From assembly GCA_016649905.1 (NCBI GenBank), contig JAENWU010000007.1:1-44373 (forward strand): a stretch of DNA of 44,373 nt, in the 5' to 3' direction. A program made the position numbers and the translations under genes. Positions 21,595-29,799 of this stretch are shown here, one piece after another; within the stretch, counting starts at the first letter, position 1, and each line of letters begins with the position of its first letter. Under the pieces are notes generated by a model. That model made no database searches and was not told the origin of the DNA. It saw nothing but the letters and a program-made list of their open reading frames with translations. This DNA comes from Thermoleophilia bacterium. GTDB lineage: Bacteria; Actinomycetota; Thermoleophilia; Solirubrobacterales; 70-9.

Positions 21595-23043
21595 ATGACC
21601 TCGCAGAATGAGACCCCGGCCGCATCCTCCCCTTCGAACGGCGATGGTGGTGAGGAGCGCTCCCGGATCCTGGTCACCGACGACCGGCCCGAGATCCTGG
21701 GCACGATGCGCACGGCGCTGGGCGGCCAGTACGAGTGCGAGTTCGCCGGCAACGTCGAGGAGGCCCGGTCGAGACTCGCCGAGAGGCCGTTTCAGCTCGC
21801 CCTCTGCGACGTGCACGCCGCCGGCGAGCAGGCCTTGGCGCTGGCCGAGGAGATCCTCGTCGAGTATCCCGGCACGGCAGTGATCCTGGCAACCAACGAG
21901 GACAACCCCGAGGTCGCCGACAGGGCCTTTGAACTCGGCGTTCACGGCTACCTGGTGGAGCCGTTCTGGCCCGGGCAGCTGCTGATCACGGTGGTGAATG
22001 CTCTGCGCTGGCGCCGCCTCGAGATCGCCAAGTCGGCACACAACCGCAACCTGCGCGAGTCGTTTCAGACGATCATCGACAAGGCACCGTTCCCGATCTA
22101 CGCGAAGGACTCCACGCATCATTACGTCGTCTCGAACGCCAAGGCCGACGAGCTGGCGAGGCTGCAGCGCGGCAGTGTGGTCGGCGAGACCGACGGAGCG
22201 TTCATGGATGACGTCGCCGCCGAGAGCACCCGACGGGTGGACCGGCGCATCTTCGAGGGGGGGCCTTCCTTCAACTCGGAGGAACGCATCTCGATCGACG
22301 GGGTCGAGAAGATCTTCAAGACGATCAAGTTCCCGCTGGTCGACGAGCAGGCTGAGATCTCGGCGGTGGGCGGCATCTCGATCGACATCACCGCCGAGAA
22401 GGAGGAAGTCCATCTGCGCGACGAGCTGGCGGTCTCCCAGCGGCAGGCGATCGACGAGCTGCGGCTCTCGCGAGAGGAGACCGTCGACCGCCTGGCCCGG
22501 GCGATTGACCTCCACGATGCTTCGACCGGCGAGCACGTCAACCGGATCGGGGTGATCGCCGCTTTCCTGGCCGAGAGGATGGAGCTTGATCTGGACGAGG
22601 TCGAGCTGCTGCGGGTCGCGGCGCCCATGCACGACGTCGGCAAGATCGGCATCGCCGACGAGATCCTCCGCAAGCCCGGCCCCCTGAGCGCCGACGAGCG
22701 CACCTCGATGCAGCGGCATACCCTGATCGGCCACGAAATCCTCTCCGGATCCGAGAGCCGGCTGCTGCAGATGGCCGCGACGATCGCGCTGACCCACCAC
22801 GAGCGCTTCGACGGCAGCGGGTATCCGCACGGGAAGAGCGGCGAGGAGATCCCGCTCGAGGGTCGGATTACCGCGGTCGCTGACGTCTTCGACGCTGTCC
22901 TCAGCGACCGCTGCTACCGACCGGCGATGAGCGTGATAGCCGCGGTGGAGCTGCTCGAACAGGGGCAGGGGACCCAGTTCGATCCGCGGATCGTCGATGC
23001 GCTCGTCCGCAACCTCGACGAGGCCCTCTCGAAGCGTGATTGA
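21595..23043 (+). CDS. REC-PAS-HD-GYP protein, putative c-di-GMP phosphodiesterase
   Basis: A 482-residue regulator from ATG 21595. An N-terminal receiver domain (about 22-140) has VTDDRPEI and the acceptor Asp in LALCDVHA. The usual Lys position reads LVEPF, so that Lys is replaced by Glu and phospho-signalling may be altered. A PAS domain (about 155-265) follows (FQTIIDKAPFPIYAKDS and GGISIDITAEKEE), then a helical linker. The HD-GYP domain (about 295-475) is complete: IDLHDASTGEHVNRIG, the HD pair in MHDVGKIGIADEIL, QRHTLIGHEIL, and HHERFDGSGYPHG. HD-GYP domains hydrolyse c-di-GMP at a metal centre. The gene is monocistronic and likely cytosolic. Confidence 0.9.
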   Translation: MTSQNETPAASSPSNGDGGEERSRILVTDDRPEILGTMRTALGGQYECEFAGNVEEARSRLAERPFQLALCDVHAAGEQALALAEEILVEYPGTAVILATNEDNPEVADRAFELGVHGYLVEPFWPGQLLITVVNALRWRRLEIAKSAHNRNLRESFQTIIDKAPFPIYAKDSTHHYVVSNAKADELARLQRGSVVGETDGAFMDDVAAESTRRVDRRIFEGGPSFNSEERISIDGVEKIFKTIKFPLVDEQAEISAVGGISIDITAEKEEVHLRDELAVSQRQAIDELRLSREETVDRLARAIDLHDASTGEHVNRIGVIAAFLAERMELDLDEVELLRVAAPMHDVGKIGIADEILRKPGPLSADERTSMQRHTLIGHEILSGSESRLLQMAATIALTHHERFDGSGYPHGKSGEEIPLEGRITAVADVFDAVLSDRCYRPAMSVIAAVELLEQGQGTQFDPRIVDALVRNLDEALSKRD

Positions 23044-23095
23044 GCTGCCGCAGTAGGCGGGCACGACAGGTCACTGGTATCCCTAGCCTGGAGCG

Positions 23096-23842
23096 ATGAG
23101 TGGTGCGCAGCTCAGTCTTTTCGCCTCGGTCTTCCTCGCCTGCGCGGTCGAGGCGGTCGAGGCGTTCACGATCGTCCTCGCAGTCGGCAGCACCCGCAAG
23201 TGGTCCTCGACCCTTCTTGGCGTTGCCTGCGCGACGGTCGCCCTTGCGGTCCTGATTGCGGCGCTTGGACCGGCGCTCACGGTCCTCCCGCTCGAGGTCC
23301 TGCGCGTCGTCGTCGGTGGTCTGCTCCTGGTCTTTGGTCTGCAGTGGCTCCGCAAGGCGATCCTGCGCGCCGGTGGGGCGAAGGCACTTCATGACGAGAC
23401 CGCGGCCTTCGAGCACGAGACCGATGCCGCTCGGCGCACCGCCCTGGAGAAGGGGCTCGACTCTTACTCGTTCGCGATCTCCTTCAAAGCGGTTCTGTTG
23501 GAGGGACTGGAGGTCGCCTTTATCGTGCTCACCTTCGGCGCCAACCAGGACGACGTTCCGTTGGCGGCGCTCGCGGCCGCGCTCGCCGTGGTCGCGGTGC
23601 TGGCGGTCGGACTGGTCGCTCGGGCGCCGTTGGCGCGGGTGCCCGAGAACGCGATGAAGTTCGTCGTCGGCGTCCTGCTGACGACCTTCGGGCTCTTCTG
23701 GGGGGCAGAGGGCGCCGGTGCCGCCTGGCCCGGGGGAGACGCCGCCCTGCCGGTGCTGGCGCTGGTGATCTTCGCTGCCTCCTGGCTGATCGTCCGCGAC
23801 CTGCGCGGCGGGCGTTCGCAGCTGACGCCGGAGCCAAGCTGA
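23096..23842 (+). CDS. COG4280-like membrane protein
   Basis: A 248-residue protein with about six or seven membrane spans. The N-terminal VEAVEAFTIVLAVGSTRKWSS and mid-protein SFKAVLLEGLEVAFIVLTFG are internally similar, suggesting a two-repeat transporter fold like COG4280 or, more distantly, FTR1/GDT1-type carriers. The Glu residues inside the membrane segments (EAVEAF, EGLEVAF) could bind cations. A charged cytosolic loop (about 95-120) separates the halves. The start is ATG 23096. The next small gene starts 3 bp after its stop, so the two form an operon. The substrate is unknown. Confidence 0.7.
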   Translation: MSGAQLSLFASVFLACAVEAVEAFTIVLAVGSTRKWSSTLLGVACATVALAVLIAALGPALTVLPLEVLRVVVGGLLLVFGLQWLRKAILRAGGAKALHDETAAFEHETDAARRTALEKGLDSYSFAISFKAVLLEGLEVAFIVLTFGANQDDVPLAALAAALAVVAVLAVGLVARAPLARVPENAMKFVVGVLLTTFGLFWGAEGAGAAWPGGDAALPVLALVIFAASWLIVRDLRGGRSQLTPEPS

Positions 23843-23844
23843 CG

Positions 23845-24042
23845 ATGCGAGGCTTTTGGCTCGGCATCTGGGAATTCGTCGTCGGCGATGACTGGCGGGT
23901 TGCCCTCGGCATCGTCGCGATGCTCGCGGCGACCGCCCTCATCGCCGCTCTGGATCTGCCGGCGTGGTGGCTGAGCCCGATCGCGACGCTGGCGATCCTG
24001 CACCGCGCGGTTAGGCGCGGGGCCCCGCGGACTTCAAGCTAG
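23845..24042 (+). CDS. small two-TM membrane protein
   Basis: A 65-residue protein with two hydrophobic segments (WRVALGIVAMLAATALIAAL and WWLSPIATLAILHRAV). It lies 3 bp behind the COG4280-like gene and is probably its companion subunit. The N-terminal MRGFWLGIWEFVVGDDW is shared, as far as I recall, by similar small partners in related genomes, but I cannot verify this. No function is assigned. Confidence 0.6.
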   Translation: MRGFWLGIWEFVVGDDWRVALGIVAMLAATALIAALDLPAWWLSPIATLAILHRAVRRGAPRTSS

Positions 24043-24136
24043 GGCGCGGCGGCGGCGACGGAGGCGAGGTCCGCGAGGTGTCAGAGTTATTTCAGGATCG
24101 AGCCCCGCATCTCGACTCGCAGGTTGCTCGCCATCA

Positions 24137-24382
24137 ACCGTCTACGAAGGCGCCCTGCCCGAAGAGCACGGCAAGGACTCCGCTGCGGCCGAGGGCATCC
24201 CGGCGCTGCCTGAAATCGAAAAGGAGATCGTCAGGGTCGAAAAGCACGCCGACCTGAGCGGCGCGGTTCCCTCCGACGTGGCGGGGCAGCCGACCTACAC
24301 GCTGCGGGTCGCGCCGAAGCACGACGGTGGTCTGCTCGGCGGAGCCGAGGTCGCCTGGGACGCGAACCACGGCACGCCGCGG
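24137..24382 (+). pseudogene. LolA/DUF2092-like secreted protein fragment
   Basis: About 80 codons from the middle of a LolA-like protein: TVYEGALPEEHGKDSAAAEG, PALPEIEKEIVRVEKHADL, VAGQPTYTLRVAPKHDGGLL and GGAEVAWDANHG. There is no start or signal peptide, and the C-terminal third is replaced by an ABC ATPase fragment in the next frame. It is the first of four abutting fragments. Confidence 0.6.
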
Positions 24383-24675
24383 CGACCGGGCTGGACCCGG
24401 GCGGGATGCGCGACATGCGCGACCTGATTCGGGACCTCTCCGCCCAGGGGATGACGGTCCTGCTCTCCAGTCATCTGCTCACCGAGGTCGAAGAACTCTG
24501 CAACCGGGTCGCGATCGTTCGCGAAGGCCGCGTCGCCTACCAGGGCTCGCTGGCAGAGTTGCGGCGCCAGGCCGGCAGCGGCTACCTGCTGCGAACCACC
24601 GACGACGAGCGCGCCCGCGCCGTCGCCGAAGCCCAGCCCGGCATCGGCGAGGTGCGACCGGCGCCGGAATCCGGC
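24383..24675 (+). pseudogene. ABC transporter ATPase C-terminal fragment
   Basis: Starts inside the ATPase just after Walker B, with TGLDPGGMRDMRDLIRDL, then the H-loop TVLLSSHLLTEVEELCNRVA and the tail AIVREGRVAYQGSLAELRR. The Walker A, signature and Walker B motifs are missing, as is the partner permease. The family is the DrrA/CcmA-like export ATPases. Confidence 0.7.
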
Positions 24676-24870
24676 TTGAATTGCTGCTCGCCCTCTGCGC
24701 GGTGGTGCACGGTCCCCCCGGCGGCCGGATCGAGATCTCGATGAGAGTGGGCGAGGGCCGGGTGGAGGTCGCCGTCAGCGACGAAGGCGCAGGCTTTGCG
24801 CCCGGTAGTGAGGAGGCCGCCTTCGACCGGTTCTGGCGCGCCGACGAGGCCCGCGAGCGGTCGGGCTCGG
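24676..24870 (+). pseudogene. histidine kinase ATP-binding domain fragment
   Basis: About 65 codons of a HATPase_c domain: VVHGPPGGRIEISMRVGEG, VAVSDEGAGFAPG (G1 box) and AAFDRFWRADEARERSGSG (F box and start of G2). Sensor and dimerisation domains are absent, and the end is fused to a membrane-protein fragment. Confidence 0.65.
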
Positions 24871-25362
24871 GCATCCCGGGGGTCTACTGGCTGGCGGTCG
24901 TCCTGATCAGCGTCGTCGGCACCCTGATCACCGACAACCTGGTCGACAACGCCGGGGTCGAACTACAGACGACCACGATCCTCTTCAGCGCTGCCCTCGC
25001 CCTCGTATTCGCGGTTTGGTACCGGAGCGAGAGGACGCTGTCGGTCCACACCATCGTCACCACCCGGCGCGATCGCTCACTTCCGTTTCAAGCTGAACGC
25101 GATCCTCGCCTTCTGGATCGCCTACATCCTCACCCGGCCGCTGGGTGCCTCGATCGGCGACTACCTGTCCCAGCCAGTCGAAGAAACCGGCCTCGGTCTC
25201 GGCACGATCCTGACCAGCGTCATCTTCCTGGTCACGATCCTCGTCCTGGTCGTCTACCTCTCGGTGACGAAGAAGGACCTCGGGGTCGTCACTGCCGAGG
25301 AAGCCCATCTCAAACGCCAGGCCGACCTGCGGGAGGCGCGGCTGTTGGAGGAATCCGCCTAG
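24871..25362 (+). pseudogene. COG4705-type membrane protein, N-terminus and middle lost
   Basis: The frame enters at PGVYWLAVVLISVVGTLITD and continues LQTTTILFSAALALVFAVWY to TIVTTRRD. It then needs a frame change near 25063 to resume with FRFKLNAILAFWIAYILTRP, SIGDYLSQPVEETGLGLG and the polar C-terminus ending at TAG 25362. At least two spans between the pieces and the first third of the protein are missing. It ends 5 bp from the convergent ABC ATPase stop. Confidence 0.7.
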
Positions 25363-25367
25363 ATCAT

Positions 25368-26474
25368 CTAGCCGACCAGGGCCGCGCGGGCGGTCCGGGG
25401 GAGGCCAGCGGGCGCCGGCGCTCCTGTGGCCGCGAAGGCGAGCGCCGAGCCCTCGACGACGATCGACACCTGGTCGCCGACCTCGGGGAGGCGGTGCCCG
25501 GCGCAGCGCGCGGTGATCGTGATCGGTCCGCCGCGGTCGCCGACGGCGATCCGGGCCGAGGCGTCGTGGCCGAAGAACTCGGCAGCGGTGACGCGGCCGC
25601 GCGGAGATCCATCGAGCAGGCGCTCGTGGCAGGAGATCTGCTCAGGGCGCAGCATCACGACCGCTTGGCGCTGGTCGGCGAGCGCCCCCCGGACCGGGAT
25701 CTGACCGAGCGCGGTATCGGCGTTGCCGTCGGCAAGCTCGGCGTCGAGCAGGACCGCCTCGCCGACGAAGAGGGCGACCGCGGCGTCGACCGGGTCCCGG
25801 TAGACCGCTTGCGGCTCCGCCGACTGGATGATTCGGCCATCGCGCATGACGGCGACGCGGTCGGCGAGGGAGAGCGCCTCCTCCTGGTCGTGGGTAACGA
25901 GCAGCGCGGTGGCGCCGGCCTCGCGGAGGACGGATCGCACCTCGCCGCGGACCTGGGCGCGCAGGCCGGCGTCGAGCGCATCGAAGGGCTCGTCGAGCAG
26001 CACCACCGCGGGGGACGGGGCCAACGCCCGCGCCAGGGCGACCCGCTGCTGCTGGCCACCGGAGAGCTGGTGGGGCAGGCGCTTGGCCATCGCGCCGAGG
26101 CCGACCAGCTCCAGCAGCTCGTCGACCCGTCCGCCGCGCCGCTGCGCGCGGGAGAGGCCGAAGCCGACGTTGGCGGCGACGTCGAGATGCGGGAAGAGCG
26201 CTCCCTCCTGGGGGACGAAGCCGATCGCCCGGCGCTCGGGGGCGAGGTGGGTGCGCTCGTCGCAGAGCACCCGCTCGCCGAGCCGGATCGAGCCGGCGTC
26301 GGCGTGCTCGAACCCGCCCAGCAGGCGCAGCAGCGTCGTCTTGCCGCAGCCGGAGGGGCCGAGGACCGCGGTCAAGCTGCCGGCCGGAACCTCGAGGTCG
26401 AGGCCGGTGAGGACGGACGAGTCGCCGAAGGACTTGCTGAGGCCGGCGACCGAGAGCGACGCCGCGCCGCTCAT
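25368..26474 (-). CDS. fbpC: Fe(III)-type ABC importer ATP-binding protein
   Basis: A 368-residue ATPase of the FbpC/PotA-like group that powers periplasmic-binding-protein-dependent uptake. Walker A is GPSGCGKTT, the Q-loop lies in FVPQEGALFP, the signature is LSGGQQQR, Walker B is VVLLDEPFDALD, and the H-loop is LLVTHDQEEALSLADR. A C-terminal TOBE-like regulatory region (from about 250) follows, with VMLRPEQISC. It begins at ATG 26474, overlapping the permease stop by four bases, and is the third gene of the operon. The substrate (ferric iron) is inferred from the binding protein and the iron box upstream. Confidence 0.87.
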   Translation of the reverse strand: MSGAASLSVAGLSKSFGDSSVLTGLDLEVPAGSLTAVLGPSGCGKTTLLRLLGGFEHADAGSIRLGERVLCDERTHLAPERRAIGFVPQEGALFPHLDVAANVGFGLSRAQRRGGRVDELLELVGLGAMAKRLPHQLSGGQQQRVALARALAPSPAVVLLDEPFDALDAGLRAQVRGEVRSVLREAGATALLVTHDQEEALSLADRVAVMRDGRIIQSAEPQAVYRDPVDAAVALFVGEAVLLDAELADGNADTALGQIPVRGALADQRQAVVMLRPEQISCHERLLDGSPRGRVTAAEFFGHDASARIAVGDRGGPITITARCAGHRLPEVGDQVSIVVEGSALAFAATGAPAPAGLPRTARAALVG

Positions 26475-28075
26475 CGTTCGCCCGCCGGTCGGACGACGCC
26501 GCCGAGGCGGCGCGTCAGCAGGTAGGTGGGGAGCGCCGAGATCGCGACCATCAGGGCAGCGTAGGGGGCCGCCGCGCCGTAGGAGAGGGACGAGGCTTTC
26601 GCCCAGAACTCCGTCGCCAGAGTCTCGGTCCCGATTGGCGCCAGCAGCAGGGTCGCGGTCAGCTCGGTGACGGTGGCGAGGAAGACGAGCGCGGCGGCGG
26701 CCCCGAGCCCGGGCAGGATGCGCGGCAGGGTGACCCGGAACATCGCCTGGATCGGCCGGCAGCCGAGCGAGCGGGCGACCTCCTCGTGCAGCGGCGGCGC
26801 CTGCGCCAGCGCCGCCCTGGTGGCGACGACGGCGAGCGGCAGGGAGAGGATCGAGTAGGCGAGGATCAGCAGCGGCGTCGTCCCGTAGAGGGCCGGGAGG
26901 TAGTGCAGCGAGAGGACGATCAAAGACAGCGCGATCACGATTCCCGGCAGCGCGAAGGGGATGTAGGTGGCGCGCTCGATCAGCGTCGCGGCGCGGCTCG
27001 GGTGGCGCACCGAGAGGACCGAGATCGGCAGCGCCAGCAGGGTGGTCAGGGCGGCGGCGCCGAGGCCCAGCTTCAGCGAGGTGCCGGTCGCGGCCAGGAC
27101 CGCGCCGAGGTCGAACTCAGCCGCGCTGCTGCCGGTCGCGACCCAGTAGACGAGGGTGACCAGGGGCAGGCCGAGGGCGAGCCCGATCAGCGCCAGGAAG
27201 CCACCGCCCACCGCCCACCGGGCCCGTCCCAGTCTGGCGGTCGTCGGCGGCCGCGCCGAGCCGGAGTCGACCCGCGCGTAGCGCCCGCGCCCGCGAGCCC
27301 CCAGCTCGGCGACGAGCAGGACCAGGCAGAGCAGGACCAGGACCGAGGCCAGCATCGAGGCGGCGGCGCCGTCGAAGCTGAGCTTGTACTGGTCGTAGAT
27401 CGCGGTCGTGAAGGTCTGGAAGCGCAGCATCGCGAAGGCGCCGAACTCGGCCAGCATGTGGACCGAGACGAGCAGCATGCCGCCGAGCAGGGCGACCCGC
27501 GTCTGCGGCAGGGTGACCCGGAAGAAGGTCCGCCACGGCCCCATCCCGAGCGAGCGGGCGCTCTCCTCCAACGCCGGGTCGGTGCCGCGCAGGACCGCCG
27601 CCACCGGCAGGTAGACCAGCGGGTAGTAGGCGAGGGTGATGATCCCGGCTGCCCCCCAGAAGCCCTGCACGGCGGGCGTGATCGAGACCCAGCTGTAGCT
27701 GGTCACGAAGGCGGGAACGGTGATCGGCAGCGCCGCCAGCACCGCCCAGACGCGGCGGCCGGGAAGGTCGGTGCGCTCGACGAACCAGGCGACGGCGACG
27801 CCGAGGATCGTGCAGGCCAGCGTGCCGACCGCGACCAGGGTCGTCGTGTTGACGAGCAGATCGCCGACGTAGGAGCGGAACAGCAGCCGCTGGACCTCAT
27901 CCCAACCGATCGAAAGCGTCTGGTCGAAGAGGAAGCCGACCGGCGCCAGAGCCAGCAGCGCGACGACGGTGGAGACGACGAGCAGGGCCGCGGGCGCCCG
28001 CCCGCGGCCCTGTCGCGCCCAGCGCAAAGGCGCCGGCCATGCGGCTCCGCTGCGCTGTGCGCTCGCCGCCTCCAT
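26471..28075 (-). CDS. fbpB: Fe(III) ABC importer permease (two fused permease domains)
   Basis: A 534-residue inner-membrane permease with about twelve spans. It is a tandem fusion of two BPD-type permease domains, as usual for FbpB. Each half has the EAA-type coupling loop: ALEESARSLGMGPWRTFFRVTLP in the first and LHEEVARSLGCRPIQAM in the second (each shown only in part). It starts at ATG 28075, 3 bp behind the binding-protein stop, and overlaps the ATPase start. It forms the channel of the importer. Confidence 0.87.
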   Translation of the reverse strand: MEAASAQRSGAAWPAPLRWARQGRGRAPAALLVVSTVVALLALAPVGFLFDQTLSIGWDEVQRLLFRSYVGDLLVNTTTLVAVGTLACTILGVAVAWFVERTDLPGRRVWAVLAALPITVPAFVTSYSWVSITPAVQGFWGAAGIITLAYYPLVYLPVAAVLRGTDPALEESARSLGMGPWRTFFRVTLPQTRVALLGGMLLVSVHMLAEFGAFAMLRFQTFTTAIYDQYKLSFDGAAASMLASVLVLLCLVLLVAELGARGRGRYARVDSGSARPPTTARLGRARWAVGGGFLALIGLALGLPLVTLVYWVATGSSAAEFDLGAVLAATGTSLKLGLGAAALTTLLALPISVLSVRHPSRAATLIERATYIPFALPGIVIALSLIVLSLHYLPALYGTTPLLILAYSILSLPLAVVATRAALAQAPPLHEEVARSLGCRPIQAMFRVTLPRILPGLGAAAALVFLATVTELTATLLLAPIGTETLATEFWAKASSLSYGAAAPYAALMVAISALPTYLLTRRLGGVVRPAGER

Positions 28076-28078
28076 CGC

Positions 28079-29122
28079 CTAGAGCAGGCCCACCTGTTGC
28101 ATCAGTTCGACCGGGGCGCTGCCGTCGCCGAGATCGGACGGGCTGACCTGGGGCGGTTCGAGGCTGTCGAACGGCTTCAGCCCCGGCGGCGGCGGCACGG
28201 CGCTGTTCAGCGGGTACTCCCAGTCGCCACTCTCGGTGAGCGCGGTCTGGCCTTCCTCGCCGACCATGTAGGCGAGGAATTCCTGGGCGAGCTCGGGCTC
28301 GCCGCTGGACTCGAGCGCGCCGGCGCCGGAGACGTTGACCAGCGCTCCCGGGTCTTCGTTGCCGAAGTAGTGGAGCTTGGAGGGGATCTTGTCCGTGCCT
28401 TCCTCGGCGGCGGCCTCGAACCAGTAGTAGTGGTTGATGATCCCGGCGGCGACCTGGCCGCCGTTGACGGCGGCGATGATCCCCTCGTTGTCGTTGTAGC
28501 GCTTGGCGTTCGCGGCGAAGCCACCGAGCCAGGACTTCGCGGCCGCTTCGCCGTCGAGCTTCTCGATTGCGCTGACGATCGGCACGAAGTCGGGCTCCGA
28601 CGGTGCGATCGCCAGCTTGCCCTGCCATTCGGGCTTGGCGAGGTCGAGGATCGAGGCCGGCAGTTCGTCGGCGGCGATCAGCTCCGGGTTGTAGACCATC
28701 ACGGTCTCACGCGCGGCGACTCCGACCCAGTGGCCGGACGGCGAGTTGTACCGCGAGGGCACTTCGCCGAGGGTCGAGGGTTCGACCTCGGCCAGCAGTT
28801 CCTTACCGGCCAGCAGTTCCAGCGGCGGCGTGTTCTCGGTCAGGATCAGGTCGGCGGGGGAGGCGTCGCCCTCCTGCTCGATCTGGCTGGCGAGCCCCTC
28901 GTCCTCTCCGTAGCGGACCTCGACCTTGGCTCCGCTCTGCGCTTCGAAGCCCGCGACCAGCGCTTCGGTCATCGGTTCGTGCTGGGAGCTGTAGAGGGTC
29001 AGCGAACCGCCCGAGCCCGAGGAGGACGACGAGTCCGATCCGCCGCATCCGGCGACCAGCAAACAGGTAGCGCCGGCGAGGGCGAGGACGCTGAGCCGGT
29101 GCCGGGTGATCCGAGAACTCAC
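28079..29122 (-). CDS. fbpA: Fe(III)-binding lipoprotein of the ABC importer
   Basis: A 347-residue solute-binding protein. The N-terminus is a lipoprotein signal (LSVLALAGATCLLVAGC, lipobox VAGC) followed by a Ser/Gly linker, so the protein is tethered outside the membrane. The mature part follows the FbpA/FutA plan: LTLYSSQHEPMTEALVAGFE, VRYGEDEGLASQIEQEG, DLILTEN, ETVMVYNPELI, and the tyrosine pair in IINHYYWF that binds ferric iron in characterised relatives. It starts at GTG 29122 behind AGGAGG (four-base spacing). It is the first gene of the importer operon, and an iron-box-like double palindrome lies immediately upstream. Confidence 0.88.
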   Translation of the reverse strand: MSSRITRHRLSVLALAGATCLLVAGCGGSDSSSSSGSGGSLTLYSSQHEPMTEALVAGFEAQSGAKVEVRYGEDEGLASQIEQEGDASPADLILTENTPPLELLAGKELLAEVEPSTLGEVPSRYNSPSGHWVGVAARETVMVYNPELIAADELPASILDLAKPEWQGKLAIAPSEPDFVPIVSAIEKLDGEAAAKSWLGGFAANAKRYNDNEGIIAAVNGGQVAAGIINHYYWFEAAAEEGTDKIPSKLHYFGNEDPGALVNVSGAGALESSGEPELAQEFLAYMVGEEGQTALTESGDWEYPLNSAVPPPPGLKPFDSLEPPQVSPSDLGDGSAPVELMQQVGLL

Positions 29123-29140
29123 AGAACCTCCTAGAAGTCA

Positions 29141-29170
29141 TTTAGGGAAACCTAATTTGGTAACCCTAAT
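29141..29170 (-). promoter_or_regulatory. DtxR/IdeR-type iron box (double)
   Basis: Two adjacent palindromes: TTTAGG-N4-CCTAAT and ATTTGG-N4-CCCTAAT-like. Together they form an imperfect inverted repeat with outer arms TTAGGG and CCCTAA. The core resembles the TTAGGTTAG-N-CTAACCTAA iron box of DtxR/IdeR. It lies 19-48 bases upstream of the binding-protein start, where a repressor would block transcription when iron is plentiful. Confidence 0.65.
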
Positions 29171-29203
29171 GAAGAGGAAGCTCGGGGAGGTCTTCTGTGA
29201 GAA

Positions 29204-29233
29204 GCCTCCCCCGGCAAGATTGCCGGGGGAGGC
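29204..29233 (-). terminator. terminator hairpin behind the DUF5666-like gene
   Basis: A 13-bp perfect stem (GCCTCCCCCGGCA with its complement) around the 4-base loop AGAT. It lies 30 bases after the DUF5666-like stop and upstream of the iron box, isolating the importer operon. The following T tract is weak. Confidence 0.75.
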
Positions 29234-29262
29234 GGGCCTACCGGGGGATCTTCCAGCTCGGC

Positions 29263-29667
29263 TCAGTCGTCGGAGCCGTGGCCGCCGCTGCCGTGATCGT
29301 CACCGGGTGGGTCGTCGGCGCCGTGACCGCCGCCGCTGCCACCGGGGTTGGCCTCGATCTTGGTCGCGATCCATTTGCCGTTGGACGCGACGGCCTTGAC
29401 CTCGACCGGCGTGCCCTTGGAGAGCTGCGAGAGACCGGAGATGTGCTCGTAGGTGGTCGAGGCGCGGACCACGAAACGGACCTGCGAGCCGCCCGTCCGG
29501 TTGATCGTCAGGGCGCCGCCGTTTTTGGCGATGCTGGCGACGGTGCCGTGGAAGCTGTGTCTGCCGTCGTTGCGCGACTTCGCCGCGGCGGGACCGCCGA
29601 CCAGGGCCAGGGCGAGGATCGCCACGGCTCCAGCCGCCAGTATGGGGGTGAACCATTTTCTCTTCAT
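29263..29667 (-). CDS. secreted DUF5666-like protein
   Basis: A 134-residue exported protein. The signal peptide is MKRKWFTPILAAGAVAILAL-like with an AAA site near residue 29. A single small beta-barrel-like domain (about 35-105) follows: FHGTVASIAKNGGALTINRT and LSKGTPVEVKAVASNGKWIA. This is the pattern of DUF5666, an OB-like fold. The C-terminus is a Gly/His/Asp-rich tail (GGGHGADDPPGDDHGSGGHG) that could bind metal ions. It is divergent from a two-component pair and shares its control region, so it may be a target of that regulator. Function is unknown. Confidence 0.7.
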   Translation of the reverse strand: MKRKWFTPILAAGAVAILALALVGGPAAAKSRNDGRHSFHGTVASIAKNGGALTINRTGGSQVRFVVRASTTYEHISGLSQLSKGTPVEVKAVASNGKWIATKIEANPGGSGGGHGADDPPGDDHGSGGHGSDD

Positions 29668-29756
29668 CGGACTATCGACTCCTATTCGTCTCGGTTTCGT
29701 TCTCGGCTTTCGTTGTCACATCTTCCCCGGATTTGGTCCTCCACCAACTGGGAAAT

Positions 29757-29770
29757 AGGTCCTAGGACCT
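29757..29770. promoter_or_regulatory. 14-bp perfect palindrome in the divergent control region
   Basis: AGGTCCTAGGACCT is fully self-complementary. It lies 30 bases upstream of the histidine kinase start and 90 bases upstream of the DUF5666-like start on the other strand. Paired GGNCC-like half-sites are typical of NarL/LuxR-family operators, so the adjacent regulator is the prime candidate to bind it. Confidence 0.55.
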
Positions 29771-29799
29771 CGTAAAACGGCTCGATCAAGGGGAATCTG

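Noticed and set aside
26786-29134. Long plus-strand frame over the ABC importer
   Set aside because: Low-complexity antisense shadow of the fbp genes with no domain or ribosome binding site.
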